Assembly: GCA_942491555.1 (NCBI GenBank)
Contig: CALOBN010000003.1
Coordinates: forward strand, 558,001 to 622,000
Direction: 5' to 3'
DNA: 64,000 bases
Source of the DNA: Marinihelvus sp942491555
Lineage (GTDB): Bacteria > Pseudomonadota > Gammaproteobacteria > Xanthomonadales > SZUA-36
This document shows positions 26,727-35,692 of the stretch, one piece after another. The number at the start of each line of letters is the position of its first letter. Position 1 is the first letter of the stretch. The notes under the pieces are model-generated. The model did no database searches and was not told the origin of the DNA. It saw nothing but the letters and a program-made list of their open reading frames with translations. A program made the position numbers and the translations under genes.

Positions 26727-28419
26727 CCGTATCCTCATGGTCAGGGTAAAGTTTAAGGCAGAGCCTTGCGATGCGCCGCGAAATGGTATCGATACGCCGG
26801 TAGCTTTCGACCATTTCCGACTCCATCTGAAACTTGTCGACGCGCCCCGGTTCCAGGTCAACCAGGCGCGTCGCGAGATAGGACGTGGCCTCCTGCGCCA
26901 GGTCATTGATGATCGATTTACGCTCGATCACCTTCAAGGCGTCGTCCACACTGCCAGTATCAAGGGCATTCAGTGCCAGCTTATAGGAGAGGAGCACTTC
27001 TGCATCGAGCGCGGCGAGTTTCTCTATCGTGCCCGGGCTGACAACAAACCCGGTTCGTGCCCTTTTCTCGGCGTTGACCAGCATGTCTTTCTTGACCACA
27101 TCACCAACGCCCTCAATGTAGTTGGCAATTCCGATCAAATGACTCAACTGCATGGGTTGCGTAAGAATAAGATTTTTCTGCGCCAGCTTGCCCAGGAACC
27201 GGACAGTATCTCTATAGAGCAGATCAACACTTTTGTCCTCCTCTACGATGCGATGGATCTCCACTTCACCCGCAAGGGTCATGGCCTTGAGCGACTTTCC
27301 GAGCATGGCACTTGTCAGTCCACCCATCCTGACCAGTTCCCGTCGCGCCAGGTCAAGCGCCATGGCCGGCTGCTCAAGATAGAAATCATCCAGGTAACGA
27401 GGTGTAATGTCCCCGGGCTTCGTCTCCAGCGGCACGATGTGGTTCACCAGCCGCGCCAATGGTGTCGTAAACCAGATGAAAAGGACAAGATTGCTCACGT
27501 TAAATATCGTGTGGGCGTTAGCAATCTGGCGCGCCAGGTCCGCTGTTGGCACTGCCCCGCCTGGCAAAGTCATTGAGGACGGTGACAGCGATCGCGCCAG
27601 GTCTGCAAGCTGAGGAATGAACAGCACCCACAACAAGACGCCGGCGACATTGAAAATAACGTGCACCCAGGCGACCTGCATGGCTTCGCGCGGCCTGCCC
27701 AACGCGGAAATAAAGGCAGTCACACACGTGCCGATATTAGAGCCGAGCACCAGCCCAATACCTGTTTCCAGGCTGATCAGTCCCTGGCTGGCAAGCACAA
27801 TGACAATACCTGTGGTCGCAGAAGAACTCTGCACGATGGCAGTAAAAGCCATACCAATCAGAATAGAGAGCAGCGGGTTCTCAATTCCCTTCATGGCCTC
27901 AATAAAGGGTGGCCACTGGCGTAACGGTTCGGTACCGATACTCATCAGTTCCATGCCGAAGAAGATCAGGCCCAGCCCCATCACCGCGACACCCCATTGA
28001 CGCAGGTATTCACGCCGCGCCAGGATCTCCATGAAAAATCCAATGGCGACCATCAGCAATCCGTATTTGTAAACCTGGAACGCGATGATTTGGGCCGTAA
28101 TCGTGGTGCCCACATTGGCGCCAAGAATCACGCCTATGGACTGACTCAGATTGAGCAGACCAGCAGAAACAAACCCCACCACAAGTACCGTCGTTACCGA
28201 GGAAGACTGCACCACAGCGGTAATAATCGCCCCGGCAAACGCCCCGGTAAAACGGTTGGCCGTAAGCTTGGCCAGCAGGTTCTTCATCCCCGGCCCGGCA
28301 ACCGTTTTCAGCGATTCGGTCATCAAGCGCATACCGAAGAGAAACAAGGCCAGTCCGCCGCCGAGCTGCGTAACTAATGCACCCAGGTCAAGGGTCTGAG
28401 GTGAGGCAAGGCTGGTCAT
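26719..28419 (-). CDS. Na/Pi cotransporter family protein with C-terminal PhoU-like domain
   Basis: This 566-residue protein has two inverted membrane repeats, each with the Na/Pi signature QSSS (VVQSSSVTTVLVVGF and IVQSSSATTGIVIVL) and GANVGTT or GSNIGTC. From about residue 350 the C-terminal part is a helical, PhoU-like cytoplasmic domain. It probably couples sodium to phosphate movement. E. coli YjbB, of this family, exports phosphate, so direction is uncertain. The next gene on the strand overlaps its stop by eight bases, so the two may be co-expressed, although a functional link is unclear. Confidence 0.92.
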   Translation of the reverse strand: MTSLASPQTLDLGALVTQLGGGLALFLFGMRLMTESLKTVAGPGMKNLLAKLTANRFTGAFAGAIITAVVQSSSVTTVLVVGFVSAGLLNLSQSIGVILGANVGTTITAQIIAFQVYKYGLLMVAIGFFMEILARREYLRQWGVAVMGLGLIFFGMELMSIGTEPLRQWPPFIEAMKGIENPLLSILIGMAFTAIVQSSSATTGIVIVLASQGLISLETGIGLVLGSNIGTCVTAFISALGRPREAMQVAWVHVIFNVAGVLLWVLFIPQLADLARSLSPSSMTLPGGAVPTADLARQIANAHTIFNVSNLVLFIWFTTPLARLVNHIVPLETKPGDITPRYLDDFYLEQPAMALDLARRELVRMGGLTSAMLGKSLKAMTLAGEVEIHRIVEEDKSVDLLYRDTVRFLGKLAQKNLILTQPMQLSHLIGIANYIEGVGDVVKKDMLVNAEKRARTGFVVSPGTIEKLAALDAEVLLSYKLALNALDTGSVDDALKVIERKSIINDLAQEATSYLATRLVDLEPGRVDKFQMESEMVESYRRIDTISRRIARLCLKLYPDHEDTDD

Positions 28420-28729
28420 ATTTGCAAGAAGCGGTCCGGTGCGGTGAGGCCCAATTCATCATTACGCGATGTTGCGGTATGCGTCAACGGACTTTACCGC
28501 TGGCTATTCACGCATCATTGCCTGGCCAGTAGGGTAAACAGGCCGGGGGGCGCTTGCTCATCCGCAAATGCGTGGCAATGCCAATTTCCAGGTTATGGAT
28601 AGCGACAACGAGATGCGCATGCATGTCACGCCGACTATGGGCCCATTACAATTTAGGGTATAAGGCCCTGTTGATAACCCTTCATCCGCCGAGATACGCA
28701 GGATCAAAGACCGTGCAAGTAAAACCAAC
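28420..28729. other. Divergent intergenic region before the ATP-grasp cluster
   Basis: These 310 bases lie between divergent genes and hold no supported gene. An AT-rich patch with GGGTATAAGG near 28655-28670 is the best candidate for a promoter toward 28730, but no full -35/-10 pair was found. No long repeat was seen. Confidence 0.5.
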
Positions 28730-30805
28730 ATGACCGATGGACCACCACGCATCCTGTTAGGGCCGCAGCGGCCTGTGCACAATATCGGGACTGAATTTGC
28801 TGCGCTGGGCCTGCCTGAAGGCCGGGTAGCAGTTATTTCGGCCGGTATGCAGGAAGCAGAAGGCGATGTTGAACACGTGGCGGAAGCCATTAACCGGTCA
28901 TTGCTTGATCTTCGCTTGTACCAGCGTGCTGAGCAGGTTTTCGCTGCCGACAATGCTTTGCGGGAAGCATACCGTGCCCGCCAGGAACGCCTGCAGGCCC
29001 TGCAGCGACTGTACCGGCAACGCCTTCGACCACTGGCCCTGGCGCTGCGCGAGATTTACGGGATTGAGGGAGAGGAGAGCTTACTGGCACCGGAGCGGCG
29101 TCATGCGGTCGCCCAGGTTCGGGCCCTGGATCACCACCACCTTGGGCGCGTAGAGGCGGCGCACCGGGCGTTTGAGGAAGCATTTCCAGCGGAGGGTTAC
29201 GCCAGCCTGGCAGAGCACCGCGAGGAGATCGCCCAACAGCTGGCAGCATGCAGCGCACTGATCATTACCGGCGGCAACCTTATCGTTCTGTTAAACCGGT
29301 TGCGCCTGTTTGGGGTGGATGGAATGCTGGCTGAGCGGCCCATTCTCGCCTGGTCAGCAGGCGCCATGTTGTTGGCGGACCGCATCGTACTTTTTCACGA
29401 TCGCACACCCCAGGGTCGCCGTGATCCGGAGATCCTGGGCCCCGGCCTGGGGCTGATTAATCGCAGGGTGTTCCTGCCCGATGCGCGGCATCGCCTGGAC
29501 AAAAAAGACCTCTTGCGCACCCGCTTGCTCGGACGCCGCTTTACACCCGCCACCTGCATTTGCCTGGACAATGGCAGTGCCTTGCGGTTTGCCGGGCAAG
29601 AAGCTGGTGTCATGCAGCGGTGCTCAGCGCATCACACGCAGCGGCCGCCTGGAAGAGGTCAGCGTGGCATGAACCCGGAGCTGCAAACGCTGTTTCAGAA
29701 AGGCGCACCCTCACCCGCTGCCATCAATACGTTTCTCGCCGAGGGCACCTTTCCCCTGGTCGACGACAATGCCATCACGTTTATATGGCGGGGCGAGGCA
29801 GAGGCGGTTTACCTGCGGTGCTGGATTTCCGGGCTCGATACCGCGCAGCCCTTTGAGCGCATGGACGGCACAGACTTGTGGGCCGTCACCATTGAGCTGC
29901 CCCGGCGCTCGCGCATCGAATACAAATTCGAAGTGGTGGCGCATGGTGGTCGTGAACTGGTGCTGGACCCGTTCAACCCGGTGCTGGCACGCGATCCCTT
30001 TGGCGCCAACTCCGTATGCCAGGGAGCCGGTTATGAGCGGCCGCAATGGACGCTGCCAAACCCTGCTGCCCGGCCCGGCCGCTTGCAGGCGGTCCAATTA
30101 GAGAGCCAGGCTTTTGGTGGCAATCGTCACTTCAACGTCTACCTGCCGGCGCGTTACCGGGAAAACAGCAGCTACCCCTTGCTGGTGGTTCATGATGGCG
30201 ACGACTACATGAAGTTCGCCGACCTCAAGACCGTGCTCGATAATCTGATCGATGCACTGGAAATACCCGCGATGGTGGTTGCGCTCACCCAGTCGCCGGA
30301 CCGGCTCAAAGAGTATTCGGGAGACGAGCGGCACGCCAGGTTTCTGGCCGGGGAGCTGCTGCCCTTTATGCAAAATCACTATTCGCTGATTGACCGCCCC
30401 GAAGCCCGCGGGATTATGGGCGCCAGTTTTGGCGGAGTCGCGTCCCTGCACACCGCGTGGCGTTATCCGCAGATATTCGGCAATCTGTTCCTGCAGTCGG
30501 GCTCTTTCGCCTTCAGCGACCTTGGACGTCACCAGCGCGGACCGGCTTTTGACCCGGTGGTAAAATTCATGAATGAGTTCCGGAAAACCCCTGGCAAACC
30601 AGCGGACCGGATTTTCATGAGCTGTGGCATCTATGAATCGCTGATTTATGAAAACCGGTCGCTTGTGCCCCGACTGCAAGCCCAGGGCATCAATGTGAAG
30701 TATGAAGAGGCGCGTGATGCGCATAACTGGGAGAACTGGCGGGACCGCCAACGCAATGGGCTGTGCTGGCTGTTTCCCGGCCCCCAGTGGCTGGTCTATG
30801 AATAG
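28730..30805 (+). CDS. S51-like peptidase joined in one frame to a Fes-type esterase (probably two genes with an indel)
   Basis: One open frame encodes 691 residues with two unrelated parts. Residues 1 to ~297 are a class-I-amidotransferase-like/S51 peptidase of the cyanophycinase/dipeptidase E group, with ITGGN at 179-183 and the nucleophile in WSAGAM (Ser209). From Met314 there is a separate esterase (see next entry). The linker HHTQRPPGRGQRG looks unnatural. In the +1 frame the bases 29613-29672 read SGAQRITRSGRLEEVSVA and stop in TGA overlapping the ATG at 29669. This is the expected end of the first gene, so one extra base near 29610-29630 probably fuses them. It is the first gene of the ligase cluster. 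Confidence 0.75.
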   Translation: MTDGPPRILLGPQRPVHNIGTEFAALGLPEGRVAVISAGMQEAEGDVEHVAEAINRSLLDLRLYQRAEQVFAADNALREAYRARQERLQALQRLYRQRLRPLALALREIYGIEGEESLLAPERRHAVAQVRALDHHHLGRVEAAHRAFEEAFPAEGYASLAEHREEIAQQLAACSALIITGGNLIVLLNRLRLFGVDGMLAERPILAWSAGAMLLADRIVLFHDRTPQGRRDPEILGPGLGLINRRVFLPDARHRLDKKDLLRTRLLGRRFTPATCICLDNGSALRFAGQEAGVMQRCSAHHTQRPPGRGQRGMNPELQTLFQKGAPSPAAINTFLAEGTFPLVDDNAITFIWRGEAEAVYLRCWISGLDTAQPFERMDGTDLWAVTIELPRRSRIEYKFEVVAHGGRELVLDPFNPVLARDPFGANSVCQGAGYERPQWTLPNPAARPGRLQAVQLESQAFGGNRHFNVYLPARYRENSSYPLLVVHDGDDYMKFADLKTVLDNLIDALEIPAMVVALTQSPDRLKEYSGDERHARFLAGELLPFMQNHYSLIDRPEARGIMGASFGGVASLHTAWRYPQIFGNLFLQSGSFAFSDLGRHQRGPAFDPVVKFMNEFRKTPGKPADRIFMSCGIYESLIYENRSLVPRLQAQGINVKYEEARDAHNWENWRDRQRNGLCWLFPGPQWLVYE
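29669..30805 (+). CDS. Enterochelin-esterase-like hydrolase with N-terminal E-set/CBM48-like domain
   Basis: Read from the ATG at 29669, this is a 378-residue protein. Residues ~25-115 resemble the early-set (CBM48-like) domain that precedes the catalytic part in Fes and glucan-active enzymes (ITFIWRGEAEAVYLRC, then IEYKFEVV). The alpha/beta hydrolase follows, with PLLVVHDGDDYM, nucleophile Ser253 in GASFGG and a terminal HNWENWRD that supplies the catalytic His. GGAAGAGG lies about 11 bases upstream. The glucan-type domain suits the glycogen synthase of the cluster. Its substrate is unknown. A sister esterase with the same H[ND]WxxWRD end is at 32108. Confidence 0.8.
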   Translation: MNPELQTLFQKGAPSPAAINTFLAEGTFPLVDDNAITFIWRGEAEAVYLRCWISGLDTAQPFERMDGTDLWAVTIELPRRSRIEYKFEVVAHGGRELVLDPFNPVLARDPFGANSVCQGAGYERPQWTLPNPAARPGRLQAVQLESQAFGGNRHFNVYLPARYRENSSYPLLVVHDGDDYMKFADLKTVLDNLIDALEIPAMVVALTQSPDRLKEYSGDERHARFLAGELLPFMQNHYSLIDRPEARGIMGASFGGVASLHTAWRYPQIFGNLFLQSGSFAFSDLGRHQRGPAFDPVVKFMNEFRKTPGKPADRIFMSCGIYESLIYENRSLVPRLQAQGINVKYEEARDAHNWENWRDRQRNGLCWLFPGPQWLVYE

Positions 30806-30869
30806 TGCTGCCGGCCTTCTATAGTTACCCACCCGCAGTGTTCCCGATCGGAACAGAGGAGCAATAAAA

Positions 30870-32111
30870 ATGGGCACCATCACCCGGCGTATTGGGTTGT
30901 CACTCGGCGCAGATATCTGCTGGCCGATCTGCTTTGAGGCCCTGTTAAAGGAACTCGACCTTAACCTCGACATTGATGGCAATTCAATGCGCTTCGAATC
31001 AGAGCGGGTGCGCATTACCCCCTTTAATCTTCGCAGCCCAAACCGTTACGACGTGGTGATTGATCGCCTGACCCACTGGTATCACCCTTCGAGAGAGTGG
31101 ATCAAGCAGGCGATTATCAGCGGTGATATGTACGTGTTTAATAATCCCTGGACCTTGCAGTCCATGGAGAAGCAGACCACCTACTGCGCCATGATGCGCC
31201 TGGGCTTTCCCATCCCGGAAACCTGGATGATCCCGCCCAAGTCCTATGTGGAATCTGCCGACCTCAAGGCAACCCTGTCGCGCTACGCCGAACTATTCAA
31301 CCTCGGCGATATCGGTGACGAGATCGGCTATCCGCAGTTCATGAAACCCTACGATGGTGGCGCCTGGGTTGGCGTGACCGCCATTAAAGACCGGCAGGCC
31401 CTGAATGCTGCCTACGAGGACAGCGGCACCAAGCTCATGCACCTGCAAAAAGGCGTGATACCCAACGACGGGTTTGTGCGCTGCGTTGGTCTGGGCCCAC
31501 AGTGGCGCTTTGTCAATTACGATCCCGATGCGCCCCTGCATGACCGCTATCGCATGGACACCGGCTTTTTGACCCCGGAAGAGGAATTACGCCTGTCGCG
31601 CATGACCATGGTCATCAACGCGTTTTTTGGTTGGGACTTTAATTCCTGTGAGTCTTTGCGCAGCGACGGTATCTGGCACCCGATCGACTTTGCCAATGCC
31701 TGTCCGGACTCCCAGGTCACATCTTTGCACTACCACTTTCCCTGGCTCATCAAGGCCAACCTGCGTTGGTCTTTGTTCTGCGCCGCGACTGACCGCCAGC
31801 TCAACACGAACCTGGACTGGAACCGGTATTACAAAATCGCCGACAGTGACCGCTCCTTTGATGAGAAGCTTGAGGCCTACGCTGAAATTGCCATGGCCCG
31901 GTTCAGTGCCGATGAGTTCGAGGAATTCTGTTCTGAACATCTCGGTCAGCTTGATGAGGTGGCTTTGGAATTTTTTGCATCCGACACGGTTCGCGATGCC
32001 ATCCAGCAGAAAGTGGAAGCCCTGTTTCCGGAACACGAGGTTGAAGAGTTCACCGGGCTGTTCTGGGACCGCATCCAGTCCTGGCGTGAAACCGAGGGGT
32101 CAACGGCTTGA
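30870..32111 (+). CDS. ATP-grasp ligase A of the GlgA cluster
   Basis: This 413-residue protein is preceded by an excellent AGAGGAG. It has an N-terminal pre-ATP-grasp region (RIGLSLGADICWPICFEALL), a central ATP-grasp fold with MMRLGFPIPETW and FMKPYDGGAWVGV (the ATP-binding Lys and Gly loop near 155-165), and HPIDFANACPDSQ as the metal-binding end. The C-terminal ~100 residues are helical. ATP-grasp enzymes of this kind activate a carboxylate as acyl phosphate and join it to an amine, thiol or hydroxyl. The acceptor is unknown. Its stop overlaps the TTG start of the next esterase (TTGA), which shows tight coupling. Confidence 0.85.
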   Translation: MGTITRRIGLSLGADICWPICFEALLKELDLNLDIDGNSMRFESERVRITPFNLRSPNRYDVVIDRLTHWYHPSREWIKQAIISGDMYVFNNPWTLQSMEKQTTYCAMMRLGFPIPETWMIPPKSYVESADLKATLSRYAELFNLGDIGDEIGYPQFMKPYDGGAWVGVTAIKDRQALNAAYEDSGTKLMHLQKGVIPNDGFVRCVGLGPQWRFVNYDPDAPLHDRYRMDTGFLTPEEELRLSRMTMVINAFFGWDFNSCESLRSDGIWHPIDFANACPDSQVTSLHYHFPWLIKANLRWSLFCAATDRQLNTNLDWNRYYKIADSDRSFDEKLEAYAEIAMARFSADEFEEFCSEHLGQLDEVALEFFASDTVRDAIQQKVEALFPEHEVEEFTGLFWDRIQSWRETEGSTA

Positions 32112-32839
32112 GCGACAAAGAAATCACACGCTGGCATTCGCCGCGCCTGCAACAGAACATGCAGCTGGTACGTTGGGGGCACTTTGGTACGCCGGTCCTC
32201 CTGTTTCCTACTGCTGGCGGGGATGCCGAGGAAGCCGAGCGGTTTCACCTGATTGGCGCGATACGCCCCCTGATTGATGCGGGCCGGATCAAGGTCTATT
32301 GCATGGACAGCGTCGCCGGCAAGACCTGGATCTCAGGCGAGCATTCCGATGCCTACTGCTCAAGGGTACAAAACCTTTTTGATGCGTTCATCTATAACGA
32401 GGTCGTTCCGGCTATCCGCCAGGACACGGCCAGCGAGGGCATTGAGATTATCGCCACCGGGGCCTCAATTGGCGCTTTTAATGCAGTGGCATCCATCTGC
32501 CGACACCCTGATGTGTTCAAAATGGCGATCGGTATGAGTGGCACCTATAACCTGGCGCGTTTTCTGAACGCACCGCCCAATCAGGACTTTTACTTCTCAT
32601 CACCGATTCACTTCCTGCCACGCCTGGAAGGCCCACAGCTGGAACTGTTACGCAAAAGACTGATCCTGATGCCTTCGGGCGAAGGCGATTACGAGGATAT
32701 CGGCGAGTCGTGGCGCATGGCGCAGGTACTTGGCGCCAAGGGTGTGCCTAACCGGGTTGACCCCTGGGGTGCGAACTACCGCCATGACTGGGTGACCTGG
32801 CGGGATATGCTGCCCAAATATCTTGACGAGTTTGCCTGA
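32108..32839 (+). CDS. Small esterase of the GlgA/ATP-grasp cluster
   Basis: This 243-residue alpha/beta hydrolase of the putative-esterase family has TPVLLFPTAGGDAEEAER at the oxyanion-hole strand, nucleophile Ser120 in GASIGAF, and a terminal HDWVTWRD with the probable catalytic His. The TTG start overlaps the stop of the ligase before it. No signal peptide is present, so it is cytoplasmic. It resembles the C-terminal part of the 29669 esterase in its end motif but lacks the E-set domain. Two cytoplasmic Ser esterases beside several ligases suggest release or editing of an ester or activated acyl group. That is inference. Confidence 0.85.
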   Translation: MSDKEITRWHSPRLQQNMQLVRWGHFGTPVLLFPTAGGDAEEAERFHLIGAIRPLIDAGRIKVYCMDSVAGKTWISGEHSDAYCSRVQNLFDAFIYNEVVPAIRQDTASEGIEIIATGASIGAFNAVASICRHPDVFKMAIGMSGTYNLARFLNAPPNQDFYFSSPIHFLPRLEGPQLELLRKRLILMPSGEGDYEDIGESWRMAQVLGAKGVPNRVDPWGANYRHDWVTWRDMLPKYLDEFA

Positions 32840-32897
32840 TTGAGGCGCAGGTTGGGAATATTCCCGGCAGGTTAATTTCCGGTCAACTTCTTATCGC

Positions 32898-34121
32898 CTA
32901 ACTGTTTTCAGCGTACAGGTTCAGCTCGCTGCCAACCGCGTCGGCCATGTCTAATGTCGTGGCCAACTCGGGGTGACGCAGCATGATGAACCCGTCAGAA
33001 ACCAGTGTCTTGCGCCAATCACGCCGCGGCGTGCCCGGCGGCAGCAGGGTGTTCCAGACCACATGTTCGCCAAACCGCTCCTGCAGCTGCTGTGCGCCCT
33101 CAATGCGGGCAATGCGGCCGGCACCCTGGGCGCGCTTGTAAATGGTCGCAACGTTATAACGACGGTGGAACTGCTGTTTGATGCCGCCACCGGTGACCGC
33201 CTCACCCCAGGCACGGAACACGTCAAAATCACAGGCCCATTTCATCTGGTCGACCTGGTGCGCACCCGGTGGCCGGGCGCCAATTTCACCAAACACAACT
33301 TCGCCGTCTGCCTTGCGATACCACTCCATGTGGGTGAACCCGGTGTCGAAACCCAGCGCCTTGATCACGGCCCGTCCCATGGCGGCACCGTCGGCCAGGG
33401 CCGGGTCATCCACATCACGCAGGGCAATGACCTGCGGGCTGATCCACTCATTGGTTCGCGCAACCAGGGGGCGGGGCCGGTACCAGGCGATATTGTGAAA
33501 CAGGATGTCACCTCCGGCGCAGATAGTGTCGTAGGTGTACTCCTCGCCCTCAACGAACTCCTCGACGCTCAGAAACGGCACGTGACCCAGCCGTGGTAAC
33601 ACCATGCGCAGCTCTTCCCTGTCGCTGACGCGATAGGTATCGGCCGAACCGGCGCCGGCCAGGGGTTTCAGTATCAGGGGGAAGCCAATTTCCTCTGCAG
33701 CCGCCCAGCAGCCTGCCACGCTGTCAACCGCGATATGCCGGGGTGTCCGAATGCCTGCGGCATCCAGCGCCACCTTCATGGCCTCTTTGTCACGAAACAG
33801 CCGGGTCTGTTCTACCCCCATACCTTGCACATTGAATGTCTCGCGTAATTGGGCAGCCAACTCCATGCCGGGTTCCCATAAGCACTCAATGCGGTCCAGG
33901 GCATGACCCCGGAGCTGGTTGCGCAATTCAGACGCGACAGCCGGCGTGTCCCACAAGGAGGGCACCTGAACATAACTCGCCAATGACCGTCGAACGACCG
34001 GAGGCAAACCATCACGTCGCTGGTCACCGACACCTATGACCTGGGCGCCGCATTCTGACAGTCCACGTGCAAACTCTGGCATGTCGGCGGGATAGCCGGG
34101 CGAAATAAGCAATATATTCAT
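32898..34121 (-). CDS. ATP-grasp ligase B, paralogue of the 35689 gene
   Basis: The 407-residue protein begins MNILLISPGYPADMPEF with a Rossmann-like pre-ATP-grasp domain, then RDKEAMKVALDAAGI, ILKPLAGAGSADTYRV (ATP-binding Lys and flexible loop near 170-185), VEEFVEGEEYTYD, and THMEWYRKADGEVVFGEIG followed by ARPPG, the metal-binding end. It is the only gene of the cluster on the minus strand and diverges from glgA over a 98-base AT-rich spacer. It is clearly paralogous to the gene at 35689, with the same motifs in the same order. It probably forms an amide bond. Substrates cannot be inferred. Confidence 0.88.
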   Translation of the reverse strand: MNILLISPGYPADMPEFARGLSECGAQVIGVGDQRRDGLPPVVRRSLASYVQVPSLWDTPAVASELRNQLRGHALDRIECLWEPGMELAAQLRETFNVQGMGVEQTRLFRDKEAMKVALDAAGIRTPRHIAVDSVAGCWAAAEEIGFPLILKPLAGAGSADTYRVSDREELRMVLPRLGHVPFLSVEEFVEGEEYTYDTICAGGDILFHNIAWYRPRPLVARTNEWISPQVIALRDVDDPALADGAAMGRAVIKALGFDTGFTHMEWYRKADGEVVFGEIGARPPGAHQVDQMKWACDFDVFRAWGEAVTGGGIKQQFHRRYNVATIYKRAQGAGRIARIEGAQQLQERFGEHVVWNTLLPPGTPRRDWRKTLVSDGFIMLRHPELATTLDMADAVGSELNLYAENS

Positions 34122-34219
34122 ATATTTATATTCATAATATCAGGCTATGTATCAAGTTATAAAAAGCACAGGTCCAGCGGGTTAGAATAGCACTTCATCA
34201 GCACTGCGCAGGCAAGCCA
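34122..34219. promoter_or_regulatory. AT-rich divergent promoter region between ATP-grasp B and glgA
   Basis: This 98-base spacer separates two divergent genes. Its first half (34122-34165) is strikingly AT-rich compared with the GC-rich surroundings and contains overlapping candidates for -10 boxes in both directions (TATATT-like, TATAAA at about 34158). No clear operator palindrome was found. Confidence 0.5.
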
Positions 34220-35692
34220 TTGACCGACAAGCGACCACTGAAAATCTGCATGGTCTCCGCCGAATTTACGCCCTTCGCCAAGACCGGAGGACTGGCCGAT
34301 GTCTCGTCCGCCCTGGCCGCTTATCTGCATGATGCGGGCCATGAAGTATTGGCCATCATGCCCCGCTATCCCCGCGTGGACGATGCCGGCAGCGAAATCA
34401 CCCCCGTTGCCGGGCTGCAGAATCTTGACATCAGGATCGGGCCGCACCTTGTCCATTACAGCATTGACCAGACCACCCTGCCGGGTCGCGAACTACCGGT
34501 GCACCTGGTGCGCTGCCCGGCCCTGTTTGGACGACCGGGCATCTATACACAAGATCGCGATGAGCACTTGCGCTTTATTGTGCTGTCACGGGTGGCCATC
34601 GAGGTTTGCCAACACCTGGGTTTTGCACCGGATATTTTCCACTGCAACGACTGGCATACAGCACTGATCCCGCTGTACCTGAAAGCCGCGTATCGCTGGG
34701 ATCGCCTGTTCGACAAGACGCGTTCGGTCTTTACCATCCACAACAACGGCTACCAGGGCATGTTTGGCGCTGGCGTGCTGCCGGATCTGGGCCTGCAGGG
34801 TACTGAGCATCGTTTGCACCAGGATGACCTGGAGCAGGGTTACATTAATTTCCTCAAGACCGGAATCCTGTATGCCGACCTGGTTACCACGGTCAGTCCT
34901 ACGTACGCGCGCGAGATCCAGACGCCGGAATATGGCGTGGGCCTGGATGCCTTGCTGCGCGGGCGTCGCAATACCGTGGTCGGCATACTCAACGGCGTTG
35001 ATTATCAGGAATGGAACCCGGCCACGGACCCGTTAATTCCGGCGAATTATTCACCCGAAGATATGCGCGGCAAAGCCGAGTGTAAACGCGTCCTGCAGGA
35101 AAGCCTGGGGCTTGAAGCACAGGCCGACCGGCCGTTGGCAGGCATTGTCAGCCGTCTTGTTTCGCAAAAGGGTATCGACCTGATCGAGAAGGTTATTCCG
35201 CACTTACTGGAGCACCGGGACTTCGCCATGGCCATTCTCGGCTCCGGTGAGCCACGTTACGAGCAGTTCTTCCACTGGCTGCAACAACGGTTTCCGGGCC
35301 GGGTTTGTTTTTATCGCGGTTACAACACCACCCTGGCGCACCAGATCGAAGCGGGCGCCGATCTGTTCCTGATGCCTTCGCTATACGAACCTTGTGGCCT
35401 GAACCAGATGTACAGCCTGAAATACGGCACGCTGCCGGTAGTTCGCGAAACGGGTGGCCTGGCTGATTCGGTGATCCAGGTCGACGCCGGCAAACGCTCC
35501 GGCACCGGTGTTCTGTTTCGCGATTACGATGTCAACGGACTGGCATGGGCGGTAAATCGTGGGCTTGACCTGTATGCAAACAAGCAAATCTGGCCCAAAC
35601 TGATCGCCAATGGCATGGCCCAGGATTTTTCCTGGGAACGCCAGGGCGCCGAGTATGTTGAACATTACCGCCAACTGGTTGGACAAGCATGA
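34220..35692 (+). CDS. glgA: Glycogen/starch synthase, GT5 family
   Basis: This 490-residue enzyme transfers glucose from ADP-glucose to a growing alpha-1,4-glucan. The ADP-glucose motif KTGGLADV is at residues 21-28. VFTIHNNGYQG and NDWHTAL follow in the N-terminal domain, and the C-terminal domain has GIVSRLVSQKGIDL, MPSLYEPCGLNQM and ETGGLADSV, all as in bacterial GlgA. The start is TTG, and the next Met lies inside the first beta strand, so the TTG is needed. No glgB, glgC or glgP is nearby. Instead its stop overlaps the ATG of an ATP-grasp ligase (ATGA), an unusual partner. Confidence 0.96.
   Translation: MTDKRPLKICMVSAEFTPFAKTGGLADVSSALAAYLHDAGHEVLAIMPRYPRVDDAGSEITPVAGLQNLDIRIGPHLVHYSIDQTTLPGRELPVHLVRCPALFGRPGIYTQDRDEHLRFIVLSRVAIEVCQHLGFAPDIFHCNDWHTALIPLYLKAAYRWDRLFDKTRSVFTIHNNGYQGMFGAGVLPDLGLQGTEHRLHQDDLEQGYINFLKTGILYADLVTTVSPTYAREIQTPEYGVGLDALLRGRRNTVVGILNGVDYQEWNPATDPLIPANYSPEDMRGKAECKRVLQESLGLEAQADRPLAGIVSRLVSQKGIDLIEKVIPHLLEHRDFAMAILGSGEPRYEQFFHWLQQRFPGRVCFYRGYNTTLAHQIEAGADLFLMPSLYEPCGLNQMYSLKYGTLPVVRETGGLADSVIQVDAGKRSGTGVLFRDYDVNGLAWAVNRGLDLYANKQIWPKLIANGMAQDFSWERQGAEYVEHYRQLVGQA

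Noticed and set aside
26727..26906. Extended N-terminus of the PD40/CehA protein
   Set aside because: The 60 extra residues are Arg/Trp/Ser-rich and lie inside the Na/Pi cotransporter gene; a ribosome site precedes the ATG at 26726.
32854..32865. Twelve-base palindrome GGGAATATTCCC after the small esterase
   Set aside because: It has no loop and no U tract, so it is neither a terminator nor a clear operator; it may be chance.
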